Notes: generated by a model not told the origin, from the sequence alone. Shown: positions 1-9,667, numbered from the stretch's first letter. The stretch: DNA of 64,000 nt from Deltaproteobacteria bacterium (GCA_020633415.1 JACKDQ010000002.1:620001-684000), one strand, 5' to 3'. Translations and numbers: made by a program.

Positions 1-1
1 G

Positions 2-145
2 GATGCGATCGCTCGTGCCCTCGGGCAGGCCGCCAACGACGACATCGTCTTGGTGACAGGATCGCTCTACCTCGTCGGCCAGGTGCGCAACGCCTACTAC
101 CCCGCCGAGCAAGTGCTTAGCCAAGGCACCAGCTGGCCAAGCTGA
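2..145 (+). CDS. folC: Folylpolyglutamate/dihydrofolate synthase, C-terminal end only
   Basis: Only the last 47 codons are in the window. They read in frame from base 2 to a TGA at 143-145; the rest lies beyond the left edge. The visible tail contains GSLYLVGQVR, which matches the conserved C-terminal signature of FolC, a Mur-ligase-family enzyme that adds glutamate to folates in the cytoplasm. The gene converges on the chemosensory operon, with 7 bp between the two stop codons, so the two units are transcribed towards each other. The ATP-binding loop and catalytic residues are outside the window, so activity cannot be judged. Identification rests on this one short signature. Confidence 0.72.
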   Translation, partial: DAIARALGQAANDDIVLVTGSLYLVGQVRNAYYPAEQVLSQGTSWPS

Positions 146-152
146 GCGCCGA

Positions 153-2372
153 CTAGGCCAGTCGATCCTTCACGGGCTTGGCGTTCTTTTCGAGCAGGTC
201 CTCGAGACACTCCAGAACATTTCGCCGATTGATCGGTTTGGCGATAAACGCGTTTGCACCGGCGCTGCGCGCGCGACTGCGATTGTCGGAGCTCGTTCGC
301 GAGGTGACCACCACGATCGGCAACTCGCGATACTCAGCGCGAGCACGGATCCTGCGGATCAGATCGTAGCCATCAAGGCGTGGCATCTCGAGGTCGGTAA
401 CCAGAGCGTCGTAGCTGAACTCAGTCAGACGCTGTGCAGCGTCCCAACCGTCGACGACAAGATCTACGCTAAATCCGGCGCCGCGTAAGACGATCGCCAA
501 CGCCTCGCGAACAGCACGTGAATCGTCAGCGACCAACACGCGCTTTCGTCCGACCCGCGGATGCAATCCCGTACGCTGTCGATAGCCTTGCCTAACCAAG
601 TCAGCAAGAACCGCCACGTCTAGCAGCAATTGGACCTTGCCCGATCCGGAGACCGTGGCGCCAGAAAATAGCGAGATCGGCGACAACGCGCGCCCGAGCT
701 TCTTGACAACGACTTGACGTGGACCAACTAGCCGCTTGCAGCCCAAGGCAAAGCGCATATTTCCCGACGAGAGCACAAGAAACAGCCGGCGGGCAGCTCC
801 CCCTTCGGCCGGAGCACTTCGCTCAGCACCACCTCCAACCACATTGCCCCAATCCAACACCGGCAACCGACCGTAGCGCGTTTCGACGGTAAGGAATCCG
901 TCTGCGTCGGCCTGCAGTGCCTCGTGACCGACGTTTGCCACGCCGACGACATGAGCGACGGGCACACCGTAAATCTCGTCGCGAATCTCGAATAGCAGCG
1001 ATTGCGAAACCGCGCTGGTCAGCGGCAACTGCACGCTGAACGTCGTTCCGCGACCAGCCTTCGAGGTCACACGAATGTCTCCACCTAGCGCCGCGATGCT
1101 GCGCCGGACCACATCAAGGCCTACACCGCGACCTGCCAGGGTGTCGACTTGCTTGCGCGTAGAAAAGCCGCTGCTGAAGATGATGTCCTGGATTACCTCG
1201 GCGCCATCGCTCGAGTGCTCAGCGGCAGCGATGCGCCAACCTTGGGCTTGCGCTTCAGCACGCAGCCTGTCGGTATCGATCCCCGCACCGTCGTCGCCCA
1301 CTTCGAGCGTCAACATGTCGCCGAGATGGCGCGCTGAGACGCGAATCGTTCCGACTTCCGGCTTGCCCGCGCGACGTCGTTCCTCCGGTTGCTCGATACC
1401 ATGAGCCACGGCGTTGCGAATCAGATGGATCAAGGGGTCGGTTATCTTCTCGACGATCGTGCGATCGATCTCCGTCGCCTCTCCCTCGGTGACCAGCTGT
1501 AGTTTCTTGCCTTCGCTCCGTCCCAAATCCTCCAGAGGTCGCTGCAATCGAGCATACAGCCAGCGAATCGGCATCATGCGCATCCGCGTCAACGATCGCT
1601 CTAGGCCGCGGACAGTACGACGCACAGCCTCTGTGTCCTCGCCAAGCGCGGTAAGCGCTCGCTCGAGGCCAATCGCTGTATCGGCGATCTCCAGATCGAT
1701 TTCGGCAAGTCGCGATACGGCAGACTGCTGTTCCGTATCGTGTAAGTCTTCGATCGCCCCCCGCAGTACACGCCGGCTGAGCTGAAGATCGCGCGTCAGA
1801 GCGCGCAGCTGCTCGACACGGCGCTCGATCCGTGTGCGGTCGATGACCAACTGACCGACGATGTTGATCAATCGCTCGAACGAGCCGACACCCACGCGGA
1901 TTTGCGCGACCTCTCCTCGCCGCTCCACTGCAGCGCGGCGCTCGGCCTGCCGTCGCTCATCGGCGTCACTAGCCTCCTGCGCTGACGGCGCGCTGCCGAT
2001 CTCGTCGTGCGCCGCAAGACGCTGCTGCAATGTGCGCAGCAGCTCCTCACCTTCATCGCTGTTCCGAGGAAGATCAACAAGCTGCCGGATCACAGAAACT
2101 GCGGCCAACAGATCATCCGCCGTCGGCGGCCCGGTCTTGTCTACGCAGCACTCCTCGAGCAAGTGCGCTGCACGCTCGACGTAATTCAGACCAACCGTTG
2201 CAGCCGAGCCTTTGATCGTATGCGCCCGCCGCAAGACCTCGGCCAAACCCTCGGAGGTTCCTTCCCCAGCGGCAGAGAGCATCGCATCGAGATGCCCGTT
2301 TGCCTCGGAGACAAATAGCGCGTGGAGCTCCCGCGCCGTTTCCTCATCCCAGGGCTCGCTATCAAAGCTCAC
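153..2372 (-). CDS. cheA: Hybrid chemotaxis histidine kinase CheA with C-terminal receiver
   Basis: This 739-residue CheA-type kinase should take signal from the adjacent MCP/CheW and phosphorylate receivers. Visible in order: an Hpt domain with phospho-acceptor His51 in HTIKGSAATVG; no recognisable P2 domain; the dimerisation helices from about residue 155; an ATPase domain with N-box NAVAHGIE, G1 DDGAGID and G2 GRGVGLDVV; a CheW-like domain around 455-600; and a receiver from about 609 with Asp660 in TDLEMPRLDG. The fused receiver makes it a hybrid kinase, as in FrzE-type myxobacterial systems, where such a domain can act as phosphate sink or output. The start is GTG, 10 bp after the MCP stop. 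It is the last gene of the minus-strand operon. No cheR, cheB or cheD is nearby. Confidence 0.93.
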   Translation of the reverse strand: MSFDSEPWDEETARELHALFVSEANGHLDAMLSAAGEGTSEGLAEVLRRAHTIKGSAATVGLNYVERAAHLLEECCVDKTGPPTADDLLAAVSVIRQLVDLPRNSDEGEELLRTLQQRLAAHDEIGSAPSAQEASDADERRQAERRAAVERRGEVAQIRVGVGSFERLINIVGQLVIDRTRIERRVEQLRALTRDLQLSRRVLRGAIEDLHDTEQQSAVSRLAEIDLEIADTAIGLERALTALGEDTEAVRRTVRGLERSLTRMRMMPIRWLYARLQRPLEDLGRSEGKKLQLVTEGEATEIDRTIVEKITDPLIHLIRNAVAHGIEQPEERRRAGKPEVGTIRVSARHLGDMLTLEVGDDGAGIDTDRLRAEAQAQGWRIAAAEHSSDGAEVIQDIIFSSGFSTRKQVDTLAGRGVGLDVVRRSIAALGGDIRVTSKAGRGTTFSVQLPLTSAVSQSLLFEIRDEIYGVPVAHVVGVANVGHEALQADADGFLTVETRYGRLPVLDWGNVVGGGAERSAPAEGGAARRLFLVLSSGNMRFALGCKRLVGPRQVVVKKLGRALSPISLFSGATVSGSGKVQLLLDVAVLADLVRQGYRQRTGLHPRVGRKRVLVADDSRAVREALAIVLRGAGFSVDLVVDGWDAAQRLTEFSYDALVTDLEMPRLDGYDLIRRIRARAEYRELPIVVVTSRTSSDNRSRARSAGANAFIAKPINRRNVLECLEDLLEKNAKPVKDRLA

Positions 2373-2382
2373 GGCCCACCCG

Positions 2383-4347
2383 TTAGCCCCTGCTGTCCTC
2401 TGAAGAGGCCGCGGGCCTGGCGTCGGGCGATGCGCCGATGCTGTGACTCGCCTCTTGTGTCAGACGCTCGATCTCGCTGAGCAAAGCCACCGCGGAGGCC
2501 TTTGCGTCCGGGCCGGAGGTGGCCGCGATACCGGAAAGTTCGACAACCGTCGCCAGTGCGACACGCAGCTCTTCGCCGCGCAGTTCTAGAGCCCGAGAGA
2601 CCTCGTCGGTGGTCGTACGATGGATCTTGAATCGGCCCATCGCCTGCTTGAGTTGCTCAATCGCAGCACTCATCCGCTCGCCACCGGCGCGATTGTCCGC
2701 TACGCTATCTTGCGTTCGACGAACAAGAACACGGATCGCATCGATCGTGGCTGTCGCCTCTTGCGTGGCTTCCTGAATCGTTGCGACAAACGCGCTGACA
2801 TCTTTGGTCGCCTCACCCGCACGCTCTGCAAGCTTGCGTACCTCATCGGCAACTGCCCCAAAGCCCTGACCCAGCTCACCGGCGCGCGATGCCTCGATCG
2901 CCGCATTAAGCGCCAACATGTTGGTCTGTGCCGAGATCTCGTCGACAAGCTCGACGATCTGCGCGATCTCCAAGGCGCGCTCACCCATCGCTCGCACTTT
3001 GCGGTCGAGCCGCATCAGGATCGGCGCCTGCTCGTCCGACGCAGCAGCGATCGCAGCGCTCGAGGAAACGATCGTCTCCGCCGCCTGGTCTACTCTGCCA
3101 CCCGAACGACGAACTTGAAGCAGCAGCTCTCCAATGCTCTCGAGCATATGGTTGAGCGCGTCGGTCAGCGCTCCCATCTCCGCCGACGTCACGCGACCGC
3201 GAACGGTCAGATCGCCGTTTGCTGCGGTGGAAACCAGTTCCAGAATCGCCATCAAGTCCTGCTCGAGTTGCTTCTTACTGCGCTCTGTCCGAATCAACGA
3301 GACCAATCGGTCGAGCATCGCATTCAACGCCCGCGAGAGCGTCTCGATTTCAACCGCACGCACGCTGATCGCGGCCCGCTCGTCGTAGCGGCCGCGGCGC
3401 ACCGCATCGACCAATTCGACCATCGATGAAACAGGACGAACGACCGAGCCCTGCAGGAACAGCAAGATGAACGCACTCGTGACGATAATCACGGGAAGCA
3501 AAATCGCCAACAGCCAAAGCAGGCGGGCGCGCAGCAAGTCGACTTGCTGCTCAAACTGTCGGGGCAGCACGACGGCGCGCCGCAGCAGCGCCCGGTAGTC
3601 CTTGGTCGTCTGGGCGCTGACCTTGGTGAGCATCTCGCTGATGCGACTGAGTACGCGCTGCGTACCTCGGTCGATCTGCGTCGTACCGATCAGCGAAAGC
3701 TTCTCGGGTCCCCCGAGGGCAACCACTGAACAAACAGTGCCAGCCTTTTCCGCCTCGAGTTCGATAATCTCGGAAAGGCGGCTGCGATCGACGACCTCGG
3801 CCGTGTCGATCTGTGACTCGACGCGCTGCCACCAACGCACACGCTGCAAGGCAGCGGCGATGCGCGGATAACGCTGACGGAAAGACAGCTGCTGCAGGTG
3901 GCTGTTGTGGTGCAAGACAATGCGATCGCCACGCAAGTCGACAACGAACAACTCGCCGCCGTCGCCAACCCGGCGACTGCGAGCCAAAGAGATAACATCC
4001 TTGCGGCGAAACAACGCCGGCCATCCGCCAGCCTCGGCCCGACGCAACGCATCGAGCAACTCAGCCATATTCCAGCTGGCCGTCTTCAAGTGCTCTTTGG
4101 TCAAGCGAATCGCAGCTTGAGCCGCTTCGTCGAGAGCTTTGGTCTGAGCGCGGCGCGACGCCTGCTCGATACCGGCGTTGTCGGTGACCGCCTGCTCGGT
4201 CAGTTTGCGCTGCTGCTCGACCAACTTTCCGAAGTCCAAGCTGGTCAATCGCCAGAAGCCAGCGATCGCCGCCAGCGCACAGCTCGATAGCACGAGCAGC
4301 GCCACACCAACGCGAAAGACCAGTCCCCGCCGACTGCGCTCAGTCAT
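2383..4347 (-). CDS. Methyl-accepting chemotaxis protein (transmembrane)
   Basis: This 654-residue chemoreceptor has a membrane helix at about 11-32, a periplasmic sensing region to about 275, and a second helix at about 276-298. A HAMP region follows at about 300-350, then a second HAMP-like stretch around 363-415. The signalling hairpin at about 465-510 reads DEISAQTNMLALNAAIEAS, the universal CheA/CheW contact tip. No C-terminal NWETF-like CheR/CheB tether is present, which fits the lack of adaptation genes nearby. The sensing region resembles no ligand-binding domain I can name. Its start overlaps the cheW stop by 4 bp (ATGA), so the two are translationally coupled. It would span the inner membrane and drive the hybrid CheA. 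Confidence 0.92.
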   Translation of the reverse strand: MTERSRRGLVFRVGVALLVLSSCALAAIAGFWRLTSLDFGKLVEQQRKLTEQAVTDNAGIEQASRRAQTKALDEAAQAAIRLTKEHLKTASWNMAELLDALRRAEAGGWPALFRRKDVISLARSRRVGDGGELFVVDLRGDRIVLHHNSHLQQLSFRQRYPRIAAALQRVRWWQRVESQIDTAEVVDRSRLSEIIELEAEKAGTVCSVVALGGPEKLSLIGTTQIDRGTQRVLSRISEMLTKVSAQTTKDYRALLRRAVVLPRQFEQQVDLLRARLLWLLAILLPVIIVTSAFILLFLQGSVVRPVSSMVELVDAVRRGRYDERAAISVRAVEIETLSRALNAMLDRLVSLIRTERSKKQLEQDLMAILELVSTAANGDLTVRGRVTSAEMGALTDALNHMLESIGELLLQVRRSGGRVDQAAETIVSSSAAIAAASDEQAPILMRLDRKVRAMGERALEIAQIVELVDEISAQTNMLALNAAIEASRAGELGQGFGAVADEVRKLAERAGEATKDVSAFVATIQEATQEATATIDAIRVLVRRTQDSVADNRAGGERMSAAIEQLKQAMGRFKIHRTTTDEVSRALELRGEELRVALATVVELSGIAATSGPDAKASAVALLSEIERLTQEASHSIGASPDARPAASSEDSRG

Positions 4348-4832
4348 CGTTCGACCCTCATCGGCTGAGCCGGGTACGCGCCACGCACCAGACCAAGCTC
4401 GCCAACACGCGACGACACGGCCGAAAACACATGGTCTCCCAGCGCCTCAATGTCTACCAACGACACTTCGCCGTGCTCACAATTCGCTTTGCGGCTGACC
4501 AAAGGCTCGGCCGACGACGTCGAGGTCGAATCCTCGGACAGCGGCTGTGCAGCTAGCACGTCACCGACACGCCCTACATACGCGACCAATTGCTCGCCGT
4601 CACCCGCCAGCCAAATTCCACTATCGCCAGCTCTGAACTCTGCACGCTGGCCGGCAAGGATCCAAGGCAAGTCCACCAACGCCGCGATCGTCCCACGAGC
4701 GTTGAGCACACCGATCACGAAAGCAGGGGTCAAGGGAACGCGCGTCACAGATCCGAGCGTGAGAACCTCGCCGACGCTGCGAAGATCGATGCCATAGAGG
4801 CGGTCACCGATCTCGAAAGTTACAATGTTCAT
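4344..4832 (-). CDS. cheW: CheW-like coupling protein
   Basis: This 162-residue protein consists of a single CheW/SH3-like fold. The opening residues (MNIVTFEIGDRLYGIDL) and the central LTPAFVIGVLNARGTIAALVD match the conserved CheW core, where an arginine after N(V/A)RG-type residues contacts the receptor tip. CheW proteins are cytoplasmic scaffolds joining receptors to CheA in arrays. A polar serine/threonine-rich insert (residues around 98-110) is somewhat longer than in minimal CheW proteins. It lies 9 bp or so after the CheY-like gene and overlaps the MCP start by 4 bp, so it belongs to the same transcript. Nothing looks truncated. Confidence 0.88.
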   Translation of the reverse strand: MNIVTFEIGDRLYGIDLRSVGEVLTLGSVTRVPLTPAFVIGVLNARGTIAALVDLPWILAGQRAEFRAGDSGIWLAGDGEQLVAYVGRVGDVLAAQPLSEDSTSTSSAEPLVSRKANCEHGEVSLVDIEALGDHVFSAVSSRVGELGLVRGAYPAQPMRVER

Positions 4833-4841
4833 CGGCCGTGA

Positions 4842-5255
4842 CTAGATGTAGGCGCTTACCGTCGCGCGAAGCAAATCAGCATCGACAGGTTTGACCAGAA
4901 ACTCATCCGCGCCTTGCTTATAACCCCAGTAGCGGTCGCTTTCGCGGTCCATCGCCGTAACGAAAATGATCGGGAGCTTCTCGAATCTCGGATCGGCACG
5001 CAGTGCTCGACACAGCTCGAAGCCATTCATTTTCGGCATGATGATATCGACGATCAGCACGTCAGGAGGATCTTCAGCGATCGTGCGCGCAGCCTCAACA
5101 CCATCGCCAACGACGACAACTTCGACGCCGAGCGAACGTAACGCCCGACTAAGCACCGCAGCCGAAGTTTCGGAATCTTCAGCGATCAACACGCGCTTTT
5201 TCGGCGCGCCGAGACTCGGCTCGGAACCACCGCCAGTAACATCACTAAACAGCAT
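4842..5255 (-). CDS. CheY-like single-domain response regulator
   Basis: This is a stand-alone receiver of 137 residues from the ATG at 5255. That start has AGGTGG a few bases upstream. An in-frame GTG at 5264, directly after the stop codon of the preceding gene, would add three residues but has no ribosome site. The receiver has the acidic pair ED in RVLIAEDSET, phospho-acceptor Asp in VDIIMPKMNG (about residue 70) and the conserved Lys in FLVKPVD. A short glycine- and serine-containing N-terminal tail precedes it. It has no output domain, so it probably acts by protein-protein contact or as a phosphate carrier for the hybrid CheA. It is second in the operon. Confidence 0.9.
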   Translation of the reverse strand: MLFSDVTGGGSEPSLGAPKKRVLIAEDSETSAAVLSRALRSLGVEVVVVGDGVEAARTIAEDPPDVLIVDIIMPKMNGFELCRALRADPRFEKLPIIFVTAMDRESDRYWGYKQGADEFLVKPVDADLLRATVSAYI

Positions 5256-5264
5256 CGCCGCCAC

Positions 5265-6662
5265 CTAAACCGCAACCGCCTGCACGCGGCGACGAATCAG
5301 CTTGATCGAGAGCAGGCGAAACAACATCTTGCTCACGTCGTACGAGCCCATTTTGCTCAGCCGCACGATGTCTTTGACCGTGTTACGTCCGTTTACCAAC
5401 TCCAACACCGTCACTTCATCGCGCGCTAGCCTACCGCGACCCATGCGAGCGACGGCGTCCTCGTTGCGTACAAAAACCAACTCGAAGTCTTCGACTTCGC
5501 GCTCGATTAGATGCCACTCATCGATGCGACGAAATCCCTCCATCAGAATGCCCTGAACGGCCAACGCAAGATTGGCCTCGGCCGCAACTGGCGCAAGCTG
5601 CTCGGTCGCGCGAAATGTAAAGCGGCCAAAGCGCCAACGAAACAGCTCGTAGATCAGCTCGGAGGTCTGCTTGGCCATCGCCTGCTTGAGATCCTCGTCG
5701 CTCAAATATCCTAACTTGACCAGCTGCGCGCCGAGCAACCGGCCGCTGCCTGCGCGCGTTGACAAGAACAGCTCGAAATCCTCGGCGGACATCAAATCGG
5801 CCTGGAGGATGAACCGACCGAGCAAGAACTCTTCCGAAACGCCGGAAGCCATCGCCAATTCGACCAGGCCCTTGCGCAGGTGGACGTCGACCTTGGCGTT
5901 CCCGCGACTGACCGTCAGCACGCCACTTTGGTGTTGCTGCTCAAACAGCGCTAGGACTTCGGCCAGCGGAATCACGCGAAGGTCACCGGTCAACACCGCG
6001 TCTGCGCTTCCCGCCAGCTCAGGAGCCGCCGCCCGCAGCGCTCCGACCAGCGTATCGACGACCTCCAGTGCAAGACCCTCGGCGATCCAATTGGCGATCG
6101 ACTCGGCGTCCAACGTGATCGACTGCGCGGCTGCAGCCGACGCTACTACCTCAGCGGCGGCCTTGCTCAGGCCGGCCCGCAACTGGGCGAGGGCCTCGCG
6201 TTCGACCGCCAGCGCCGCGGCGGCAGCGTCGACCGTGACCTCTTGCTCACCGAGCAACGGCACTTCTGCCTCGACAGCCGACTCAACGTATTTTTCGATC
6301 GTGTGCTGAACAACCGCCGTGATCGCTTCGGGAGAAAATGGCTTGGTGATGTAATCGACGATCCCCATCACCTTGACGAAACGATCGCCGACTTGGTCAC
6401 CCTTGGCGCTCATCAGCACCACGGGTACATCGCGCAACTCAGCTTCAGCGTGCATCGCTCGGCAAACTTGATAGCCGTTCATCCGCGGCATCACGAAGTC
6501 GAGCAGGATCAGATCAGGGTTGCAGCGCTTAGCTAACTCTACACCTTCATCGCCATCGGCTGCGGTAAGTACCGCGAAGCCGGCTTTGGTGAGCACCAGC
6601 TCGACGACCTTAAGGATCGTCGGGCTATCGTCGATGACCAGAACGGTGCGTGAGGACATCAT
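5265..6662 (-). CDS. Response regulator with C-terminal PATAN (DUF4388) domain
   Basis: First gene of the chemosensory operon, 465 residues. The N-terminal receiver (about 5-120) has IDDSPT, phospho-acceptor Asp55 in LLDFVMPRMNG and Lys in ITKPFSPE. An alanine-rich linker of about 100 residues follows, then from about residue 222 a region matching PATAN/DUF4388 (LTGDLRVIPLAEVLALFEQ onward, ending with a winged-helix-like tail). PATAN domains occur in cyanobacterial PatA/PixE-type regulators, some of which bind pilus motors, and are common in myxobacteria. Here the order is REC-PATAN, the reverse of the cyanobacterial proteins. It is a plausible output protein for the CheA pathway, by inference from operon position. 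A second ATG three bases downstream is an equally good start. Confidence 0.87.
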   Translation of the reverse strand: MMSSRTVLVIDDSPTILKVVELVLTKAGFAVLTAADGDEGVELAKRCNPDLILLDFVMPRMNGYQVCRAMHAEAELRDVPVVLMSAKGDQVGDRFVKVMGIVDYITKPFSPEAITAVVQHTIEKYVESAVEAEVPLLGEQEVTVDAAAAALAVEREALAQLRAGLSKAAAEVVASAAAAQSITLDAESIANWIAEGLALEVVDTLVGALRAAAPELAGSADAVLTGDLRVIPLAEVLALFEQQHQSGVLTVSRGNAKVDVHLRKGLVELAMASGVSEEFLLGRFILQADLMSAEDFELFLSTRAGSGRLLGAQLVKLGYLSDEDLKQAMAKQTSELIYELFRWRFGRFTFRATEQLAPVAAEANLALAVQGILMEGFRRIDEWHLIEREVEDFELVFVRNEDAVARMGRGRLARDEVTVLELVNGRNTVKDIVRLSKMGSYDVSKMLFRLLSIKLIRRRVQAVAV

Positions 6663-6844
6663 AAGTCGCCGTAATCAATGGTGCAGCCTAGCATCGCGCT
6701 TTCCCAAGGGTCAAGCCGACGGGCTGCGCAAACGGCGTGGTTCGTGCTACGATGAGCCAGTACGTCAATCGACTGAAAACTTAGAGGTTCGGGGCCAGCC
6801 GCAGATCGAGAGCTGGCGCGCTCGGGCCTCTGTTTAGGTGTGCG

Positions 6845-9598
6845 GTGCCTGCGCAAAGGGCCTACCCCAGCCGCTTCGGCAACTATGTCTTGATCGCACC
6901 CCTCGCGCGCGGCGGCATGGGCGAGCTCCATCTGGCCCTCGGTGGTCGGGCCGATGTAAAAAAGCTCTGCGTAATCAAGCAGATAATCGGGCATTTGGCC
7001 AACGCCGATTATACCCGTCGCTTCGCTGACGAAGCGACGCTGATGGTGAAGCTCTCCCACGGCAACCTGGTGCCGGTTTTTGAGGGCGGCACGCTCGACG
7101 GTCAGTACTACATCGTGATGGAGTACATCGAGGGCCGCGACCTGCGCGCAATTTGGCGCACGCTCGCCGAAAAGCGCCAGGCCTTTCCGCTCGACGTTGC
7201 GCTGCACATCACCAAAGAAATCTGCCGCGGACTACACTACGCCCACACCTTCGAAAACATCAGCCTAGTCCACCGCGACATCAGCCCGCCCAACGTGCTG
7301 CTGTCGTTTACCGGCGAAGTTAAGATCACCGACTTCGGCTTGGCCTCAAGCACGATCAAGCTCCAAAAGACCGCGCCGGGAATTCTGTTTGGCAAGTTGG
7401 CCTACATGGCCCCTGAGCAAGCGCGCAACGAGCCGCTCGACGCGCGAGCCGACATCTACGCGACCGGCGTAGTGCTCTGGGAGATGCTGACCGGCCGGCG
7501 GCTGTTTCCCAAACAAGAAAACCAGGCCAGGCAACTCAAGCTTGCGGCGAATCCCGAGATACCACCGCCATCGCTGATCAACCCATCACTACCACCAGCG
7601 CTAGATTTGATCGTACTGCGTGCATTGGCGAAAAGACGCGAAGATCGCTATCCGGACGCGGAGCAGCTGCGCGCCGACATTGCTGGATTTCTCGCCAAGA
7701 TCGATCCGACGACAGACGCCGCGGCGGTTGAACGACTACTGCTGCGCCTCTACGGCGGACAAGTCCAGCAGGAGCGCTTGGCCCGCCAATGTCTAATCGA
7801 TGAGATGTCGCTCAAGGTCCAGCGGATGCTCGAGCAGCGACGCGCACCGATCAAAAGGATCGCCGACAGCGATCGTGCCGAGACCGTCGAGCTAAACGAA
7901 TTCGAGGCTGCCCGTACGCCGAGCTTGACCGAAGACACCGAACCGCCGCCGGCCCTTGAGATCGGCACGATCCTCGAGCAACGCTATCGCATCGAGGAGT
8001 TGCTGCGCGAAGGCGGAATGGGCACCGTCTATCGAGCGACGCACATCGATATCGACCGACGCGTGGCGGTCAAAGTGCTCCACCCGGCCTACAGCCGGAT
8101 GCCGGACGTCGTCTCACGCTTTCGTCGCGAGGCGCGCGCTGCCAGCCGGATCGGACACCCGAACATCGTCGAAGTCTACGACTTCGGCATCACGGCTGAC
8201 GGCTCAACGTTTCTCGTGATGGAGTTTCTCGTTGGCCAAGACCTAGCCGACGTGCTGGGCGAATACGGCACCTTGTCCCTGTCGCGATCGCTGCAAATCG
8301 CGATCGACATCTGCCACGCCGTCGGAGCGGCCCACGACGTCGGTATCGTCCACCGCGACCTCAAGCCCGAAAACGTTTTCGTGATGGTCGGTGACACCGG
8401 CGGCGACCACATCAAGATCCTGGATTTCGGCATCGCACAGACGATCGCTGCCGATGGATCACATCTCGAACAGCTGACCAACCCCGGCATGCCGATCGGC
8501 ACGCCCAACTACATGGCCCCAGAGCAAGCGGCGGGCGTCGGCAGCGATCACCGCGCTGACATCTATGCGCTGGGCACGTTGCTCTACGAAATGTTGACCG
8601 GCAGCACGCCGAACCGCGACTACACGCTGCTAACGATCGCTAACAAAGTCGAACCGCAAGAATACGAGCCGCCCAGCGTAGTGATCCCTGAGATCCCCGC
8701 GGCGGTCGATCTGCTGATCGGGCGGATGCTTTCCCTTGATCCTGACCGCCGCCCCAACTCGATGGCCGAGGTCGCCTACGAGCTCAACAAGATCGCTGTC
8801 GGGCGCGCTGGCGCGGTGGCCTCGATGCTCGGCCTCCCCGAAGATCTTCCTGGCCCGCTGATCGAGACCCAATCATCGGCAAAGACCGCGACCACCGCAC
8901 CGGCCAAAAGCTCGCGACGTTTTTTGGTCTGGCTGCCAGCGACGGTGGCCCTGTTGGCGATCGTGGCCGCCGTCGCGCTGCGCAGGCCAGCTCCACGACC
9001 CAGCGCACCACCCGCGCTACCAGCGACACTTTCAGCACCAGCCTTGACGCCTGGTCCGGCGACGAAGCTGCCCTCACCCTCAACGACAAGCGCTGCCACC
9101 CCGACAACGAACAGTGCGCCACCTTCGTCGGTGCCAAGCGGCGTCGCGACGGGGGTAGTCGCTGATCGACCAGAGACCACTGAACCACCAAACGCGAGCC
9201 GGCGCCGACAGCCAACGCGCGAGCGGCGGGCGGCCAACATCGGCCAGACTCAGCTCAAGCGCGGGCGACTGCTGCGCAACCAGGGCGACTTTGCCGGAGC
9301 GCGGGTCGCCTTCCGTAAAGCCAGCAGCGTTGCCAGCACGCGTGCACGGGCGTTGACCGGTCTTGCCGAGCTGGCCTTCCAGAGCGGCGCACTGGCTCAA
9401 GCGTTGCGCTTTTCGCGACAGGCGGTGCAAAGCGGCGGCGGCATCGATGCACGGCTGATCCTGGCCAACGTCCATTTCAAACGCAAACGATACAAAGAGG
9501 CTGCCAAGTTCTATCGCTGGATCCTGCGCAAACGTCCCAACCACCCCGAGGCGCAGCGAAATCTCGATGCCGCAATGCGCCTGGTTAAGCCGCACTAG
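6845..9598 (+). CDS. Ser/Thr protein kinase with two kinase domains, TM segment and TPR-like tail
   Basis: This 917-residue protein starts at GTG, with AGGTG a few bases upstream. It holds two complete kinase domains. Kinase A (about 11-285) has a glycine loop in LARGGMGELHLA, Lys45, HRDISPPN at 143-150 and DFG at 163-165. Kinase B (about 380-650) has Lys410, HRDLKPEN at 503-510, DFG at 527-529 and APE at 558-560. A single membrane helix lies at about 693-712. A proline/threonine-rich linker leads to a C-terminal region of about 110 residues resembling TPR repeats. The TM position implies kinases in the cytoplasm and the TPR part in the periplasm. Both kinase domains keep their catalytic residues. 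The downstream gene is a paralogue with the same layout. Substrates are unknown. Confidence 0.88.
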   Translation: MPAQRAYPSRFGNYVLIAPLARGGMGELHLALGGRADVKKLCVIKQIIGHLANADYTRRFADEATLMVKLSHGNLVPVFEGGTLDGQYYIVMEYIEGRDLRAIWRTLAEKRQAFPLDVALHITKEICRGLHYAHTFENISLVHRDISPPNVLLSFTGEVKITDFGLASSTIKLQKTAPGILFGKLAYMAPEQARNEPLDARADIYATGVVLWEMLTGRRLFPKQENQARQLKLAANPEIPPPSLINPSLPPALDLIVLRALAKRREDRYPDAEQLRADIAGFLAKIDPTTDAAAVERLLLRLYGGQVQQERLARQCLIDEMSLKVQRMLEQRRAPIKRIADSDRAETVELNEFEAARTPSLTEDTEPPPALEIGTILEQRYRIEELLREGGMGTVYRATHIDIDRRVAVKVLHPAYSRMPDVVSRFRREARAASRIGHPNIVEVYDFGITADGSTFLVMEFLVGQDLADVLGEYGTLSLSRSLQIAIDICHAVGAAHDVGIVHRDLKPENVFVMVGDTGGDHIKILDFGIAQTIAADGSHLEQLTNPGMPIGTPNYMAPEQAAGVGSDHRADIYALGTLLYEMLTGSTPNRDYTLLTIANKVEPQEYEPPSVVIPEIPAAVDLLIGRMLSLDPDRRPNSMAEVAYELNKIAVGRAGAVASMLGLPEDLPGPLIETQSSAKTATTAPAKSSRRFLVWLPATVALLAIVAAVALRRPAPRPSAPPALPATLSAPALTPGPATKLPSPSTTSAATPTTNSAPPSSVPSGVATGVVADRPETTEPPNASRRRQPTRERRAANIGQTQLKRGRLLRNQGDFAGARVAFRKASSVASTRARALTGLAELAFQSGALAQALRFSRQAVQSGGGIDARLILANVHFKRKRYKEAAKFYRWILRKRPNHPEAQRNLDAAMRLVKPH

Positions 9599-9667
9599 CC
9601 CGGTGCTGGGCGGGTGTCGGGCGTCGATGGTTTAACTCCTTAGCAATGCTTGGTATTCTCGAACTGC

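Noticed and set aside
2620..3429. Plus-strand open frame of 269 codons opposite the MCP gene
   Set aside because: It is antisense to a clear chemoreceptor; GC-rich third positions on the other strand keep it open. No ribosome site and no recognisable domain.
6659..7207. Minus-strand frame of 182 codons opposite the first kinase
   Set aside because: It is opposite the conserved kinase A domain and has no support of its own.
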